A stretch of DNA of 64,000 bases from Branchiostoma floridae (lineage: Eukaryota > Chordata > Leptocardii > Amphioxiformes > Branchiostomatidae), in assembly GCF_000003815.2 (NCBI RefSeq), contig NW_023365793.1, forward strand, positions 186,111 through 250,110, read 5' to 3'. This document shows, in pieces, positions 43,863-54,639 of the stretch. Under the pieces are notes generated by a model. That model was not told the DNA's origin, did not search any database, and saw only the letters and a list, made by a program, of their open reading frames with translations. The position numbers and the translations under genes are program-made. Every line of letters starts with the position of its first letter. The first letter of the stretch is position 1.

Positions 43863-46800
43863 CTGTGTTTAAGAAATTCAACAAAGATTACATCATTCAC
43901 TTTCTGCATTCCATTTCATACAAGTGGCCATCTCCACATGAAGACCACCTGGCCAATGTGATTGCTCCACGTTTGGGGGGTCTCTTAGATAATTATTTCA
44001 ATCTATGGACACCAGCATTAAGAATCCCGTCTCTAGTGACCACTCTCCACATAGAGCAGATTTAATCAAATCCCTGTGTATGTGGTCTTCTTGGACAGCT
44101 TTGTATAAATCTACAACTGTACCCAAAAGGGTATACATGGGATCATACATGATTGTACTGCACTGATTATACATGGTTCTTACCTCAGCCCATGTTTTGT
44201 AACTGTCACCTTCCCTACAGACATTTAAACTTACAGTGTACATACAAATTTCAACCTGGTAAAAACAATTGAGTTGTTTATTAAAGAAATTTCCGTGACT
44301 TTTACGATTTGTTCTGCATATAAAAACTTCATGTAATAACTTTATTGCAAACCTGATGAAGTAATTGGGGAAAGCTTACCTTGTAAGCCCATGTCCTGGA
44401 TGATGTCTGGCCGTCCCATGTCGTGTAGTATCCCCACCAGAGCCTCCTGACTGAAGGGTACTGTGGATCTCCCCCTCTCCCACTCACACAGCACCAGCTC
44501 TGTAGGGGACAGCAGCCCACTGGCAGACCTGCTGCAGCGGCTGTCAATGGCCAGGAGGGCCTGACAGGGAGATAACAGACACAATTTACTGTAAATTCAG
44601 TTACTTTTTAAGTAGAGTATGTGGAGAAGGACAACCTCAAGCCAACCTACACCATCTCTTAAGAAAAGACACTGGAGCCGCAATGTTCCCCGTTTAGGAA
44701 CTTTATTCGAACTTCAGTTACTTTTTCAGTTACTGTATTACTTCAAAGGCACAAACAGAGCCACTAATTACTTACTATACTGCAAATTCATCTACTTTTG
44801 CATTGATGCAGGGATATGAGGGGAAATAAGTTTCTGCAATCTTAAATTTGTGATACAATTTTTAGTATATTTAATATTATCAACATTGGGCATGCATATT
44901 CCCAGTGTCTTGTTGGTGGAGAGGTCATGCAAAAAAAATTCAAGAGTTCCTGTAACAGTAAAATTAACTTTATTAGCAATGAAAAAGACAATGTCATGAT
45001 AATAGACATATAAAACAAGAATGACTTATTTATTCTTTTAATTAAAAGCGTATTTCAGGCAACTTTGCATCGACTCTATCAATGAGTTCAGGTCCATATT
45101 TTGAGTAGGTGTCTTGAGCACATTATTAATTACAAATGCCTCATTGCTCTGATGGATTACATATTGGATGTAATAATACAACTAAGTGATAAAACGTGTT
45201 TATATTTCACCTGATAGTCCAGTCCGATCTTCTCCCCTAGTAATCTATAGTCATTGCCGAACATGTTGATTTGATCCATCTGGTTGCAGAATTCTTTGCG
45301 CTTGGATAGTTGCTGCAGGAATCCCTTCTTACCCCTGCCGTTCCCACAGGTGACAGGGTCCTTCAAATCATACAAGGGTTCGTCTTCCCTCCTCTGCCCA
45401 ACTCGTTCCTAGGATGTAAGGAAGAAGTGGGTAAATTTGTCTACCTCAAAAGAGAAAGAGAAGCCAAACTAGCATTGTATATTATAGAATATAGTAACAA
45501 AGCAATTCATACAGAAGAGGTTCATCAGTCACATTAAGTAAGGCAATCAGTGACTCTTGAAAACACGTAAAACACGTACGTCAAAGTTTAAGGATGGAAG
45601 GGGGATCCGCACAAGTCTTGGGCCTTGTCTCGTGATCTGGCGAGACTAGTTTATTCTGTGATCAAGGTTTTAAAGAGTCACTGATCGAAGAATTATTCTA
45701 TTGAAAGTAATTCTTGTATCCAAACGTAACATTGTATATTAAATGTCCTTGCAATTAACTGTTGTATTTTGCAGTAAAACCATCAATTATCAAAATACAC
45801 CACATGAGAAATCATGCAAAATTTGTTCAGACAAATGAAATGTTAGGATGGTCTAGTCAATATGATTATGAGCTAGTTGATAATAGTGATATGTCACAGG
45901 TTGGTCAAATTCTTGCTGTAATAATAGGAAGTGGTATTCATAATTCTTTACATCAAATCATAAAATCAATCAACTTAATTTAGATTCATTAGGTTTTACA
46001 TCTTTTTACTTTTAAGCATTTAACAGATGACAAGTGAATTCTATCTAGCTACACTAAGTCTTACAAAACGTAGTCTAAGAGAACAGTAGACAACAAGTAT
46101 GCATTTACATACGTAGAGTGAAAAATTGGTGATGATGTTGAGGGTGAGAGTTTTGATGAGACCCTGCCGAACATGGATCCGCCCATGGAACTGTTTCTGG
46201 TCAGTACTGTTGTGGCTAATGCAGATCTCATGGATGTAGTGGTCCTCCAGCTTATCAAAACTCTCCCAACGGATTTCCTGCAAGATTGATAAGAGGAAAC
46301 AGGTGTACTTTGAAATCTAAATTGTAATAAACAGTATTGTCACCGTGCCCGTGCATGGTGTAATGGTGGCATGCTTCGCCATATACCCAAAGGTCAAGGG
46401 TTGGAGTCCGCTGACATGCTCTGACTCTTTGACTTTAGGAAAGGCACTAAACATGACTTTACTCACTTTACTTTCAAATTGGTGTAAGCAAAAACCGAGC
46501 TACGGCTTGGGACGTCACTTGGATAGGACGTTAAGTCGAGGTCCTGTGTTTGGAGAGCCAAACCCTGAGCATGTAAAATAACCCACCACACATATTAAAG
46601 AAAGAGTTAATGTGTCCTTCCAAGCGTCCGAGTATATCTGTCCAGATATGCAGCTTGTACTGTTCAATACAAACCTGGAGTGTTACACCGCCATGCATTT
46701 TAGGCCAGGAAAGCAATAAAAATAACAAACATTCGAATATTTCCGATTGTGAACAAACATTCTCTTACATACATTGTAAGTACATCTTTCATATGTTCTG

Positions 46801-49800
46801 TGAGCAGCATAGTGTGCAAGTCTTCTACCAGAAAAAATTGAAACGTTTTCTACAGGAACCACAAAGACGGTTAAAGCGTACATTATAAAACATTCTTTTC
46901 ACCTTAAAAACTTCCTCTGTGATCCATCCGTTGGGTACCTCTGCATTGATTGACAGATGCTGCACCACTTGGAATGCCCGAGGAGGGCAGACTATGTCCA
47001 CTTTATCTGGGAAGTTTTGTTCTTTCTGTTAGTGGGAAGACAAAAGTCAGACAATGAAGTTGTTTGCATCAGTATATAGTAATATTACTAAGTTAACGAA
47101 TTACATTATACATATGCTAACTTGCCCTTAATTATTTGGTATTAAATTATTAATTTGACTAGTTGACCATACAAAAGTCATTGAATAGTGCTTTTTTTCT
47201 TGCGTCTAAATCTTGCATGATATAGTTACCTTTTACAAAACTCAAAAGTCAGAAGCATGCACACAGAAAAAAATATATTTAGGACTATAAATGCTAAAAC
47301 AGTGAGCAAATTATTATTAAACTGTCAGTGAGCAGAGCACTTTGGACTAATGCTTTGTACTTTTACAGTAGCCTTTTACAGTTTTATTTTACATACCAGG
47401 TACATGTATCTGATATTTATGAAAATTTTCTCTGGTACTCAATGGATCATAATGACCGGCCAGCATGGTTCTTCACGCTTCGTTGAAAATTTTAAAACAT
47501 CTTGAGATTTATACCAAGGATCTTCAGATTTTGTATTAAATCTTGAGATGTTTTGACTTGATCTTTTGCCTCAACCTTGAGATGTTTTTGAAAAATCTTG
47601 ATGCTTCACATAAATCTTGAGATATTTTGAAAGTTGCTTTGAAAAAGTCCCAAATCTTGAGATATCTGGGAAAAAATCTTGAGATCATTTCAAGATTGTC
47701 TCTGAAGATCTCAAGATTGTCAGTCTCAAAAAAATGTCATGATTTACCTCAAAATCATGCGATATTTTGCATTTTCATTGATGCTTGAAGACCCCTGCTG
47801 GGGTCATTATGATATCAGAAGTCGGGTAACAGAAGTACTTGCGGAAAGCTGTAAACGGTTCAAAGTGCTCTTCTCAGTCCAATAATACTCTGCTCGCTGT
47901 GTAAAGGAGGTTACGTAAAGATGACAATGGAGTATTGAAAAGCAGCAATTCAAAATAATTCCAATTTTCCCAAATTTTGCAGGTGGTTGTGGAATGTAAC
48001 TTTTGATAAATGATAGCCATTAATGTTGAAGATGAAGATTTTGATCATGATGTAGTTATATTTTGGATGAGATCAAGGTTTATTATAAAGAATGTTCATA
48101 CCACTTCCTTAAAGGACACCCCTTGTTGGTAGATCAGCACATACACAATCCAGGTCTGCCCTAGCTGGGGCTTGGCAGCGAGGATGCCTATGTTCAACTT
48201 CACTCCCTGGAAACATACAAATGTCTTCATTTAGCATCAGGCTAAAGGAGATTTTCAATATCATATGCAATCAATAACACAATACCAAGAGAAAGCCAGT
48301 GTCAAGAATATATAATTATCAGTTTTATTAACATTTAATCTGATAATTCCATCGGGTGCCATAATACTGCCAAAGTACATGAATTGAAAGTGATTTAAAG
48401 GGAACTTTGTTCCGATGCAGCATCAGTAATTCCAACATTTATACATTTCAGATATTCAGATGTTCAAGACAATCTTAAAAAGGCCACTATATTTAGTTAT
48501 AAGGATCATGTTTTTGATGTGATGGTCAATGGCACCTGGTGGAATTATGAGAGAAAATGTTTAGCATTGTTACACATAACATAATGACATTAGGAAAAGC
48601 ATCTATTATTCATCTTTCTCACAAATTGGAAAACCGATAGTTGGCCAGAACTAGATATAATATCACACACAAAAGAACTTACTAATAGATATTCCCAATG
48701 CTTGACTAAAAATCTCATCATACAATACACAAAATACTTTTTGGATATGCAAAAAAAAAGGCTCACCCCCTGCAGTTCCTCTGTGCACCTTCTGGCTGCC
48801 CACTCATTTGAATAGAGATTGACGGTACCACCTTCGTCTGTGGATGGACGAGACCCACTGCTTTCCTCACAACTGACACTAGGCTTTGGAGGGAGGGGGG
48901 GAACAGGCTCATGTACGGGAGTGGGAGGGAGTGGCCTATCAGGAATGGGAGGTCCATTGAGATCTAGCGGAGGGTCGATATGTTCATGGTGACTGAAAGC
49001 CTCCATATCTTCAGGAGGGAACACCATTGCTGGGGCACTAACTTGGCGCTGAAGAACATGATGTCTGTTCCCTTTGGGCAGGTGCGATTCACTTCTCAGT
49101 CTTCTCAGACACCTGTGACCTGGTGTTTTTCTTCCTTGAGGCGCTGACCCGGGCAAGCAGATCATCTTTCCGTCAGAAAATTGGAAGATACTGTTCCTCC
49201 TGTCGTGTCGATACGAGCTCACCAAGTTGTTCATCTCCTCTCCCCCCTCGTTGCAACCGAAGAAATACGACTGTTGGGAGACCTCGAACCTGAACCCTAA
49301 CTGCAAGTGGCTGAAATTATCCAGTTCCTTCAGTTTCACAACCATTGGGAGCTGACGCATCTCTCTCTTTATGGTGGCTATCTGCCCCCCTCCTCTCCTG
49401 TTGACGTCTTTCTGTAGTTTCTGCTTGTATCTCTTGACGTCGCTGATGTGGGAAGGGAAGATGACAAGTCGTGCAGGCCTCTCCGGAATACTCTCGTGGG
49501 GGGCAATGTCAACGTCAAATGGATGCATGTCCTTGAATGGTCCTGTACAACACGACAAAGAAAAGGAACATTATAAAGACAGGCTGATCAGACATTTCCT
49601 ACCAAAACTCAGCCTCCACTATCAAGTCTAATTAAAGTACATAAGCCACAATACTTGCAGATTTGTAATGAAGATTCCTTCATCCTTTCTAACTTAAAAT
49701 CTGCGTGCCTTGAACGTTAGAGTGCAAGTCTTTGTCGGCAAATTTACCAACGTTGCGCATGGATGATATCAATTATTTCTGGTAGATCTAACTTTGGCAG

Positions 49801-52800
49801 GGTCAGATGAATTTTGAGGCGATCAAGACAATGTTACTTGGTGAGAATTGTGGGTACTGAAGTCACGTGTAACTTATCGCTCGTGTTCAATTCATCAGCA
49901 TTTTCTCTATAGTGGCCGCCTGTCTATAGTTGCCAAATTTCCCTAGTCCCTTGAGTATCCACTTTAGACACAGGTTTGACTGCAGAGGCGGCGGCAGCAA
50001 ATTTCGTTTGTGGGGGCCAAATATTGGTGATAGATTTGTGAGCTTGTCACGTCCCGTGTTCTGCCTCATGCCGAGTGGAGTTCATGTCGTGAGATCACAG
50101 ACTGCCTACCGTGACGACGGACCCTTTCACTATTCTCATAAGCCTACACGATGACATGGACCAAGCATTGATTACAATCTACGCCTGGCGCGGCGCTGGG
50201 CATGATCGTGCTTCTGACCTATCTGGTTTCTTCTAGTTGGATGCACTATATGTCACGAGTACAGCGGCCATATCACATTACTTCACTGGTAAGCTTCCGT
50301 ACTCTTATTAGTGAAAAAGAAAACGTGATAATGGTTGGGGAATGGGCTAGTTTAAGTTATTACACGGGTGTCGTCATACTGCTGGATGAATACGTGGGCA
50401 ACACGTGTTGTGCCCTGCGTATATTGTTATAGTCCTGTTGGAACTTTGCACGAAAATGTAGGTCGTTGGGTTTTACGGAAGAAGGAAAAAAAAACAGAAA
50501 ATAGGCGCGAAATCTGCTCAGACTTGGGCGCTTACATCAGCTTGGCCAAGTTGGTGAATACACCAGCCAAACATCTGTTTTCAATTCGTTGCAAAGTAAG
50601 AAAAATGCAAGTTGAATATATCTCATCAGTGTATCGTTGTCACTGCGCAAAAGTTTTAGTTGCAGAATGTCATAGAACCATTCATTTATACATTAATTAG
50701 TTTGTTCACTCTTTTATTCATTCGTTTGTTTATTCATTCATTCATTCCTTTATATATTCTTTCATTCACGACATGGCGCGGGGCTGTACAAGTGATAGAT
50801 AGCGCATCCAACTAGATGTAAGCAGACAGGTCAGACGGAAGGATTTGAAGTGTCTAGTCTACGAGTTGCAAGATGCACGGAGAAGCTTTCAGAAAACTAC
50901 AACTCGACAAGGAAGGAGGAAGGAGGGGGGCAGAAATACCCCCCCCCCCCACACACACACACACGACATTCCTAAACATGTATAAAATGTGTGTCTACTT
51001 ACAGCATACCACTATCACATTAATGATCATCAATTCACTAGGAAAAAAAGAAATAGCGTCTAGCAGCGAATCAATGTGATAGCACCCCCTATCACATTAG
51101 TAACTAGTCAGCTTCCGTACAACTAAGTTATTACATGGATGTCGTCATCTTCTGGATGAATACATGGGCAACATGTGTTGGGCCCTATGTATACAGTTAT
51201 AATCCTGTTGGAACTTTGCACGAAAATGTAGGTCGTTGGGTTCTACGAAAGAAGGAAAACGACAAGAAAAAAGCGCACAATCTATACAGACTGGGGCGCT
51301 TACATCTGCTTGGCCAAGTTGGTGAATACAACAGCCATACTGTTGCAGCCATACATCTGTTTTCAATTGGTTGCAAGGTAAGAAAAAGGCCAGTTGAATA
51401 TATCAGTGTATGATTGCCTTTTCTTCTAAGTTTGTAAAGAATTGAAAACAGATGTATGGCTACTCTATTCATCAAGCAGAAGTAAGCGCCTTATTTTTTG
51501 TAAATTTTGCGTCTATTTATTGTCTTTATTGTCAAGAAAACAAGTTCTCTCGCCACATATACATGGGCTTCTTCCGTAAAACCCAACGACATATATTTTC
51601 GTGCAAGTTCCAACAGTATCATAACAGTATACGTAGGGCCCAAGACATGTTGCCCATGAATTCATCCAGCAGCATGACGACATCCGTGTAATAACTTAAA
51701 CTGGCACTCTCACCAATCCTTATCACGTTTATTTTTTTTTACTAGAAGGTGATGTTACGAATGTATCTATTAGTGAAATAATGTGATAGCAACCCCTTAT
51801 CACATTATTTTTCTAGTAAGAGATGTCGGTCTATTAGTGAAATAGTGTGATAGCAACCCTTTATCCCATTATTTTACCAGTAAAAGGTTAAAAGATTGGT
51901 CTTAATTTGTGTCTACTAGAGAAAAAATGGGATAGCACCCCTCTATCATAACTCTATCACATTATTTTACTAGCATATAGACAATTATTGAAATAACCGC
52001 TAAAAACCAAGTTATCACAACTTTTCGAACTATCACGTTTTCTGTCCTAAAATACTTTTCAGGGCTAAATAAATGTGTTGAATAATGAAGTCAATGACAG
52101 CAGTACTTTTTAAATGCCGGAAATGGTAAAATGGTAAAATTGCAATCTTCTTACCTTATGAATATATTTCCTAAATTTTCTTACCATACATAAAACATTA
52201 TTGATATGTAATCTGGTTCACAAATCACATAAAGACACACTTTCTAGAAGAGGAACAAAGACATGAAAATCATCAAACCTCCATTTGAGTCCATGTCTGA
52301 TCCAGACTGTGATGCACATTTACCATCTGTTTCTCCGGGTGATGCTGATAGGGGCAATGGAGATGATGTTCCCGAGCTTCCGGGTGTGGTTGGAGGACCA
52401 TTAACCTCTACCACCACCACATCCCTGGTACCTTAATGATGAAGAACAGAAAGTCAAGACATATTCCACTAGACCCCTCAAAGCGTGAGTCATATAATGA
52501 AGATTCGGATTAACCCTATCCAGACTGGGCTTTATGGGCCTTCCCTGGCCTTGGGGGGGGGGGGGGGTGGCTTTCAGAAACCCGTTGGCATGGCAACACG
52601 AGAAATCATAAACTTACCTAATTTTTTAAAGATTGTTGCCAACAATATTTTAGGAAAACTCCCCAAGTTTGGTTGTTCTAGCACAAGCCATTTGGGAGCT
52701 ATGGGAGGTCAAAGTTGGCGCGGGCACTTTCAGCCCCCCCCCCCCCCCCCCCAGTCTAGATAGGGTTAAGGACATCACTCGTTGTATATTGTGAAACTAT

Positions 52801-54634
52801 GTTTTACCAAATTGTGTTTCCGGTCATTAACCAAATGAAATGTTTGCACATTACATGCACCTGCTGAATGTTGACAACATACCGTTTGTGGCGGATGCCC
52901 CGTGCATTTCGTCGACAACCTTTTGGGACGGATTCGTAATTGCAATGGCGAGGTTGACACGCACATCCTTCCCACGCTTTGCATAATCCGGCAAGAACGT
53001 TTCCAAAAAGACTTCCTTAAAGGTTCCATCCTTGACCATTTGGATAAGTTGCAGTCGATCTTCCTCAGTTGGTACTTTCATCTTCAACAAAATGCAACCC
53101 CTCGTAGCGCCCTCAATTTCAACATTAGCTCCGCCCCGCGAAGCCATTCTCCTGGAAAACGAAGGCGATCTACATCTCCCAGCTTCTCAAATATGTCATC
53201 TTCGTCACGGTCATCCATATCCAGATCGATGCAAGCATTTACAAAATCTACAGGATAAAAGATGCAAGTTAACATGACTTATGAATATCATGATAATTGT
53301 CTACAGCAATTTACATACAAAACCTTGTTAAATGCAGGTATGACATAGATACCGGGTGATAATGACACAAGGGGGATAGATATTCTTAGTTTGAAAATAA
53401 GTGAAACATAAATGTATTTCTGTATACATCATTATAATCCTACGGCCCACTGGGGTAGCATAGAAAAATAAATCCAAATTCCTGTTGAAAAAAGTAGTAA
53501 TGTAAATGTAACTATATCTGGCTAGTACAAATAGCAGCTTTTTAAATTCTTACCAGGGTTTGAGTCGGCGGAATCCTCACGATTCACCACCTTAGTCACG
53601 TTCTCGTCTCCAATCTGTATCCCGTTACAACTGTCAAACTCAAAGTCCCAGAGCACAACTACCTTATCAACGTTTCCTATCCGTACATTGCTGATAGAGG
53701 AATGCAGTTCTTTGCTGCTAGTCTGGGAGGGGGGTTCAGAAGCAGCCGTCGACGACATGTCTGTATCTCGGCTTGATGACGGCAGACAAAGCAAATTGTT
53801 TTTTCCCAGTAGTATTGCAGATGAATCTTTCACTGTCGCCTTCTCTTTCACAACGACTTCACGCGCTTGATCAATCTGAACGGTGGCACCATCTTTGATA
53901 TCAAACGTACGCTTCGACGGATCCGTCACGATCACTTGTCCCTGATAGGTTTTACTTCCCCCATTACAACCCTGAAGTAGGTATGAGGCTAACTGGCTAC
54001 ATGGAGTTTGTTGAAGGTCTCGACTGCCACGTGCATTTTCGTGCTTTTTTGTTTGGGCTGTCACCGGAGTATCATCAACATTATGGTTAGTGCCAGTTTT
54101 GTCTCCATTCTCCACATGGCCTTCGCCAAATACCTCTTTGGGTGATGTGCACGAGAAGGTGTCAGATGTTCCATTTTCCACACCTAGCACGGTCGTTTTG
54201 TTATCTTCCTTTGTGCAATTCCGATTTTGCAAATCTACGTGAGATGCGAGAAAGCTGCTGTCCTTTTGAACATTAATTGCAGGAGGTTTCCCCCCACTAT
54301 CTTCCTTTTGGTCTACCGGGGAGTCATACACATCTTCGCCATTACTTACATTGCACAGAAAGCCGTTAACTCTCCTGTCGTTGTGTTTAGTAAACTCTTG
54401 GTTTTCAACTAGCATGTCGCTGTCACCATTGTCTCTTTGAAGCATTTTGATGCTCGGTTGAAGACAAGCACTGTCTGTGTTAGCAACCTTTGACTCGGTG
54501 AGGTCTACTACTTGATAATCTTTAGTCAGTGTGAAGCGTGAAAATGCTTCTTCAATGTTCCTTTCCTTCTTAATCTCGTTTGGGCAATTAGCACTCAAAA
54601 TGTCCGCAGACGAGAGGGAGCCACCAGACGCCAT
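43543..54634 (-). CDS. RHIM-like / TRADD-N-like / UPA-like / death-domain / FN3 adaptor protein
   Basis: Ten minus-strand exons chain in phase: 54634-53554, 53247-52883, 52431-52279, 49542-48767, 48206-48102, 47025-46903, 46277-46113, 45408-45211, 44560-44380 and 43862-43543. They encode about 1155 residues once a one-base deficit in exon 2 is allowed for. Approximate residues: 1-360 acidic and Ser/Thr-rich, ending in two RHIM-like motifs (317-325, 339-349); 399-482 TRADD-N-like; 534-680 unknown; 724-755 proline-rich; 790-925 UPA-like; 950-1045 death domain; 1050-1145 FN3. No signal peptide or membrane segment is evident, so it is probably a cytosolic signalling adaptor. The start ATG has A at -3 and G at +4. 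I know of no described protein with this order. Confidence 0.8.
44380..45408 (-). CDS. Exons 8-9: death domain
   Basis: Two exons (45408-45211 and 44560-44380) meet at DYRLLGEKIGLDYQ / ALLAIDSRC. The stretch reads MFGNDYRLLGEKIGLDYQ (helices 1-2), SPTELVLCEWERG (helix 4-5; SPT--hh--WE as in UNC5) and FSQEALVGILHDMGRPDIIQ (helices 5-6). The W and flanking residues match the death-domain core. Death-domain pairing with partners such as FADD- or MyD88-like proteins is inferred. Confidence 0.85.
46113..48206 (-). CDS. Exons 5-7: UPA-like domain
   Basis: Three phase-0 exons (48206-48102, 47025-46903, 46277-46113) encode VKLNIGILAAKPQLGQTWIV, CPPRAFQVVQHLSINAEVP, then YIHEICISHNSTDQ and IHVRQGLIKTLTLNIITNF. 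The last part matches the UNC5/PIDD UPA pattern (hHCTFSLE--S----L-h-V-Q------h-hNI). In those proteins UPA sits directly before the death domain and regulates it, as here. A preceding ZU5 domain was not recognised. Confidence 0.55.
46345..46610 (+). mobile_element. tRNA-derived SINE in an intron of the death-domain gene
   Basis: The head GTGCCCGTGCATGG is followed by an A box TGGTGTAATGG (46356-46366) and a B box GGTTGGAGTCC (46399-46409) about 33 nt apart, as in RNA polymerase III promoters. The body (GGAAAGGCACTAAACATGAC, then GGGACGTCACTTGGATAGG) lacks tRNA sense. The element lies in the intron between exons 6 and 7, opposite to the gene. Confidence 0.6.
47446..47813. mobile_element. Short inverted-repeat element with AATCTTGAGAT core repeats
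   Basis: ATCATAATGACC at 47446-47457 is complementary to GGTCATTATGAT at 47802-47813. Imperfect pairing extends inward for another ~25 bp (GGCCAGCATGGTTCTTCACG against the inverse of GATGCTTGAAGACCCCTGCT). The interior carries about ten degenerate copies of AATCTTGAGAT(G/A)TTTT, some inverted as ATCTCAAGATT. It lies in the intron between exons 5 and 6. A target duplication is not clear. Confidence 0.75.
48767..49542 (-). CDS. Exon 4: unknown domain and proline-rich linker
   Basis: It encodes 258 residues. The first 150 (PARLVIFPSHISDVKRYKQK, then VVKLKELDNFSHLQLGFRFE and YFFGCNEGGEE) look folded, with alternating strands and helices, but match no family I recognise. The last 70 include PPIPDRPLPPTPVHEPVPPL followed by PPKP, several PxxP motifs suited to SH3 binding. 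Confidence 0.75.
50340..50650. repeat. Solo arm of the foldback element
   Basis: The sequence from GTCGTCATACTGCTGGATGA to TTTTCAATTCGTTGCAAAGT matches 51140-51400 with substitutions and small indels, in the same orientation. Confidence 0.8.
50935..50965. repeat. Poly(C) followed by (CA)n
   Basis: Eleven or more C followed by (AC)8-9. Confidence 0.95.
51066..51980. repeat. Four small palindromes AATGTGATAG..CTATCACATT
   Basis: Near 51073-51097, 51783-51807, 51843-51870 and 51923-51972 a stem like AATGTGATAG / CTATCACATT encloses a C-rich loop (CACCCC or CAACCCC). They flank the foldback element and may be its outer termini or a separate small element. Confidence 0.7.
51120..51700. mobile_element. 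Foldback element: two ~265-bp inverted arms
   Basis: The left arm (51125-51395) runs GATGTCGTCATCTTCTGGAT, GGAACTTTGCACGAAAAT, TAGGTCGTTGGGTT, TTTTCAATTGG. The right arm (51430-51695) is its inverse: GAATTGAAAACAGATGT, AACCCAACGA, ATTTTCGTGCAAGTTCC, ATGACGACATCCGTG. The spacer is about 30 bp. No coding capacity. The arms would form a long hairpin RNA or cruciform. It lies in the large intron between exons 3 and 4 of the death-domain gene. Confidence 0.85.
52514..52765. mobile_element. piggyBac/Kolobok-like MITE with TTAA target duplication
   Basis: TTAA (52510-52513) precedes CCCTATCCAGACTGGG; CCCAGTCTAGATAGGG is followed by TTAA (52766-52769). The terminal repeats match at 15 of 16 positions. 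Inside, a G run (about 52554-52567) and a C run (about 52735-52752) are inverted partners. No coding capacity. TTAA duplication and CCC ends fit piggyBac best; Kolobok also uses TTAA. It lies in the intron between exons 2 and 3. Confidence 0.85.
52883..53247 (-). CDS. Exon 2: acidic linker and TRADD-N-like domain, frame broken in a G run
   Basis: The acceptor enters with IDLDMDDRDEDDIFEKLGDV then FPGEWLRG. The next conserved stretch (VEIEGATRGCILLKMKVPTE, DRLQLIQMVKDGTFKEVFLE) is in another frame. One extra G in the run of four (CCCC at 53134-53137 on the plus strand) would join them and also restores the exit phase needed by exon 3. Read as given, translation stops at 53084. The hydrophobic strand-helix pattern (G-CILLKM--P then MVKDGTF) resembles the TRADD N-terminal domain and related invertebrate domains; that call is tentative. 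Confidence 0.65.
53554..54634 (-). CDS. Exon 1: N-terminal region with tandem RHIM-like motifs
   Basis: It encodes 360 residues from MASGGSLSSADIL. Most is acidic, Ser/Thr/Asn-rich and likely disordered. Near the end SNVRIGNVDKVVV (motif 1) and NGIQIGDENVTKVV (motif 2) lie 22 residues apart. A weaker ATVQIDQA precedes them at about 250. The core of motif 2, I-Q-I-G followed by D-x-N, fits the RHIM consensus (V/I)-Q-(V/I/L)-G and the related fungal amyloid motifs. By analogy with RIPK1/RIPK3/TRIF it could drive amyloid-type homo- or hetero-oligomers. Confidence 0.75.
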
Positions 54635-54639
54635 GCTGA

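Noticed and set aside
53130-53190. 22-bp micro-intron (GTAGATC...TTTTCCAG) to explain the exon 2 frame break
   Set aside because: Far too short for splicing, and removing it runs into a stop after a few codons.
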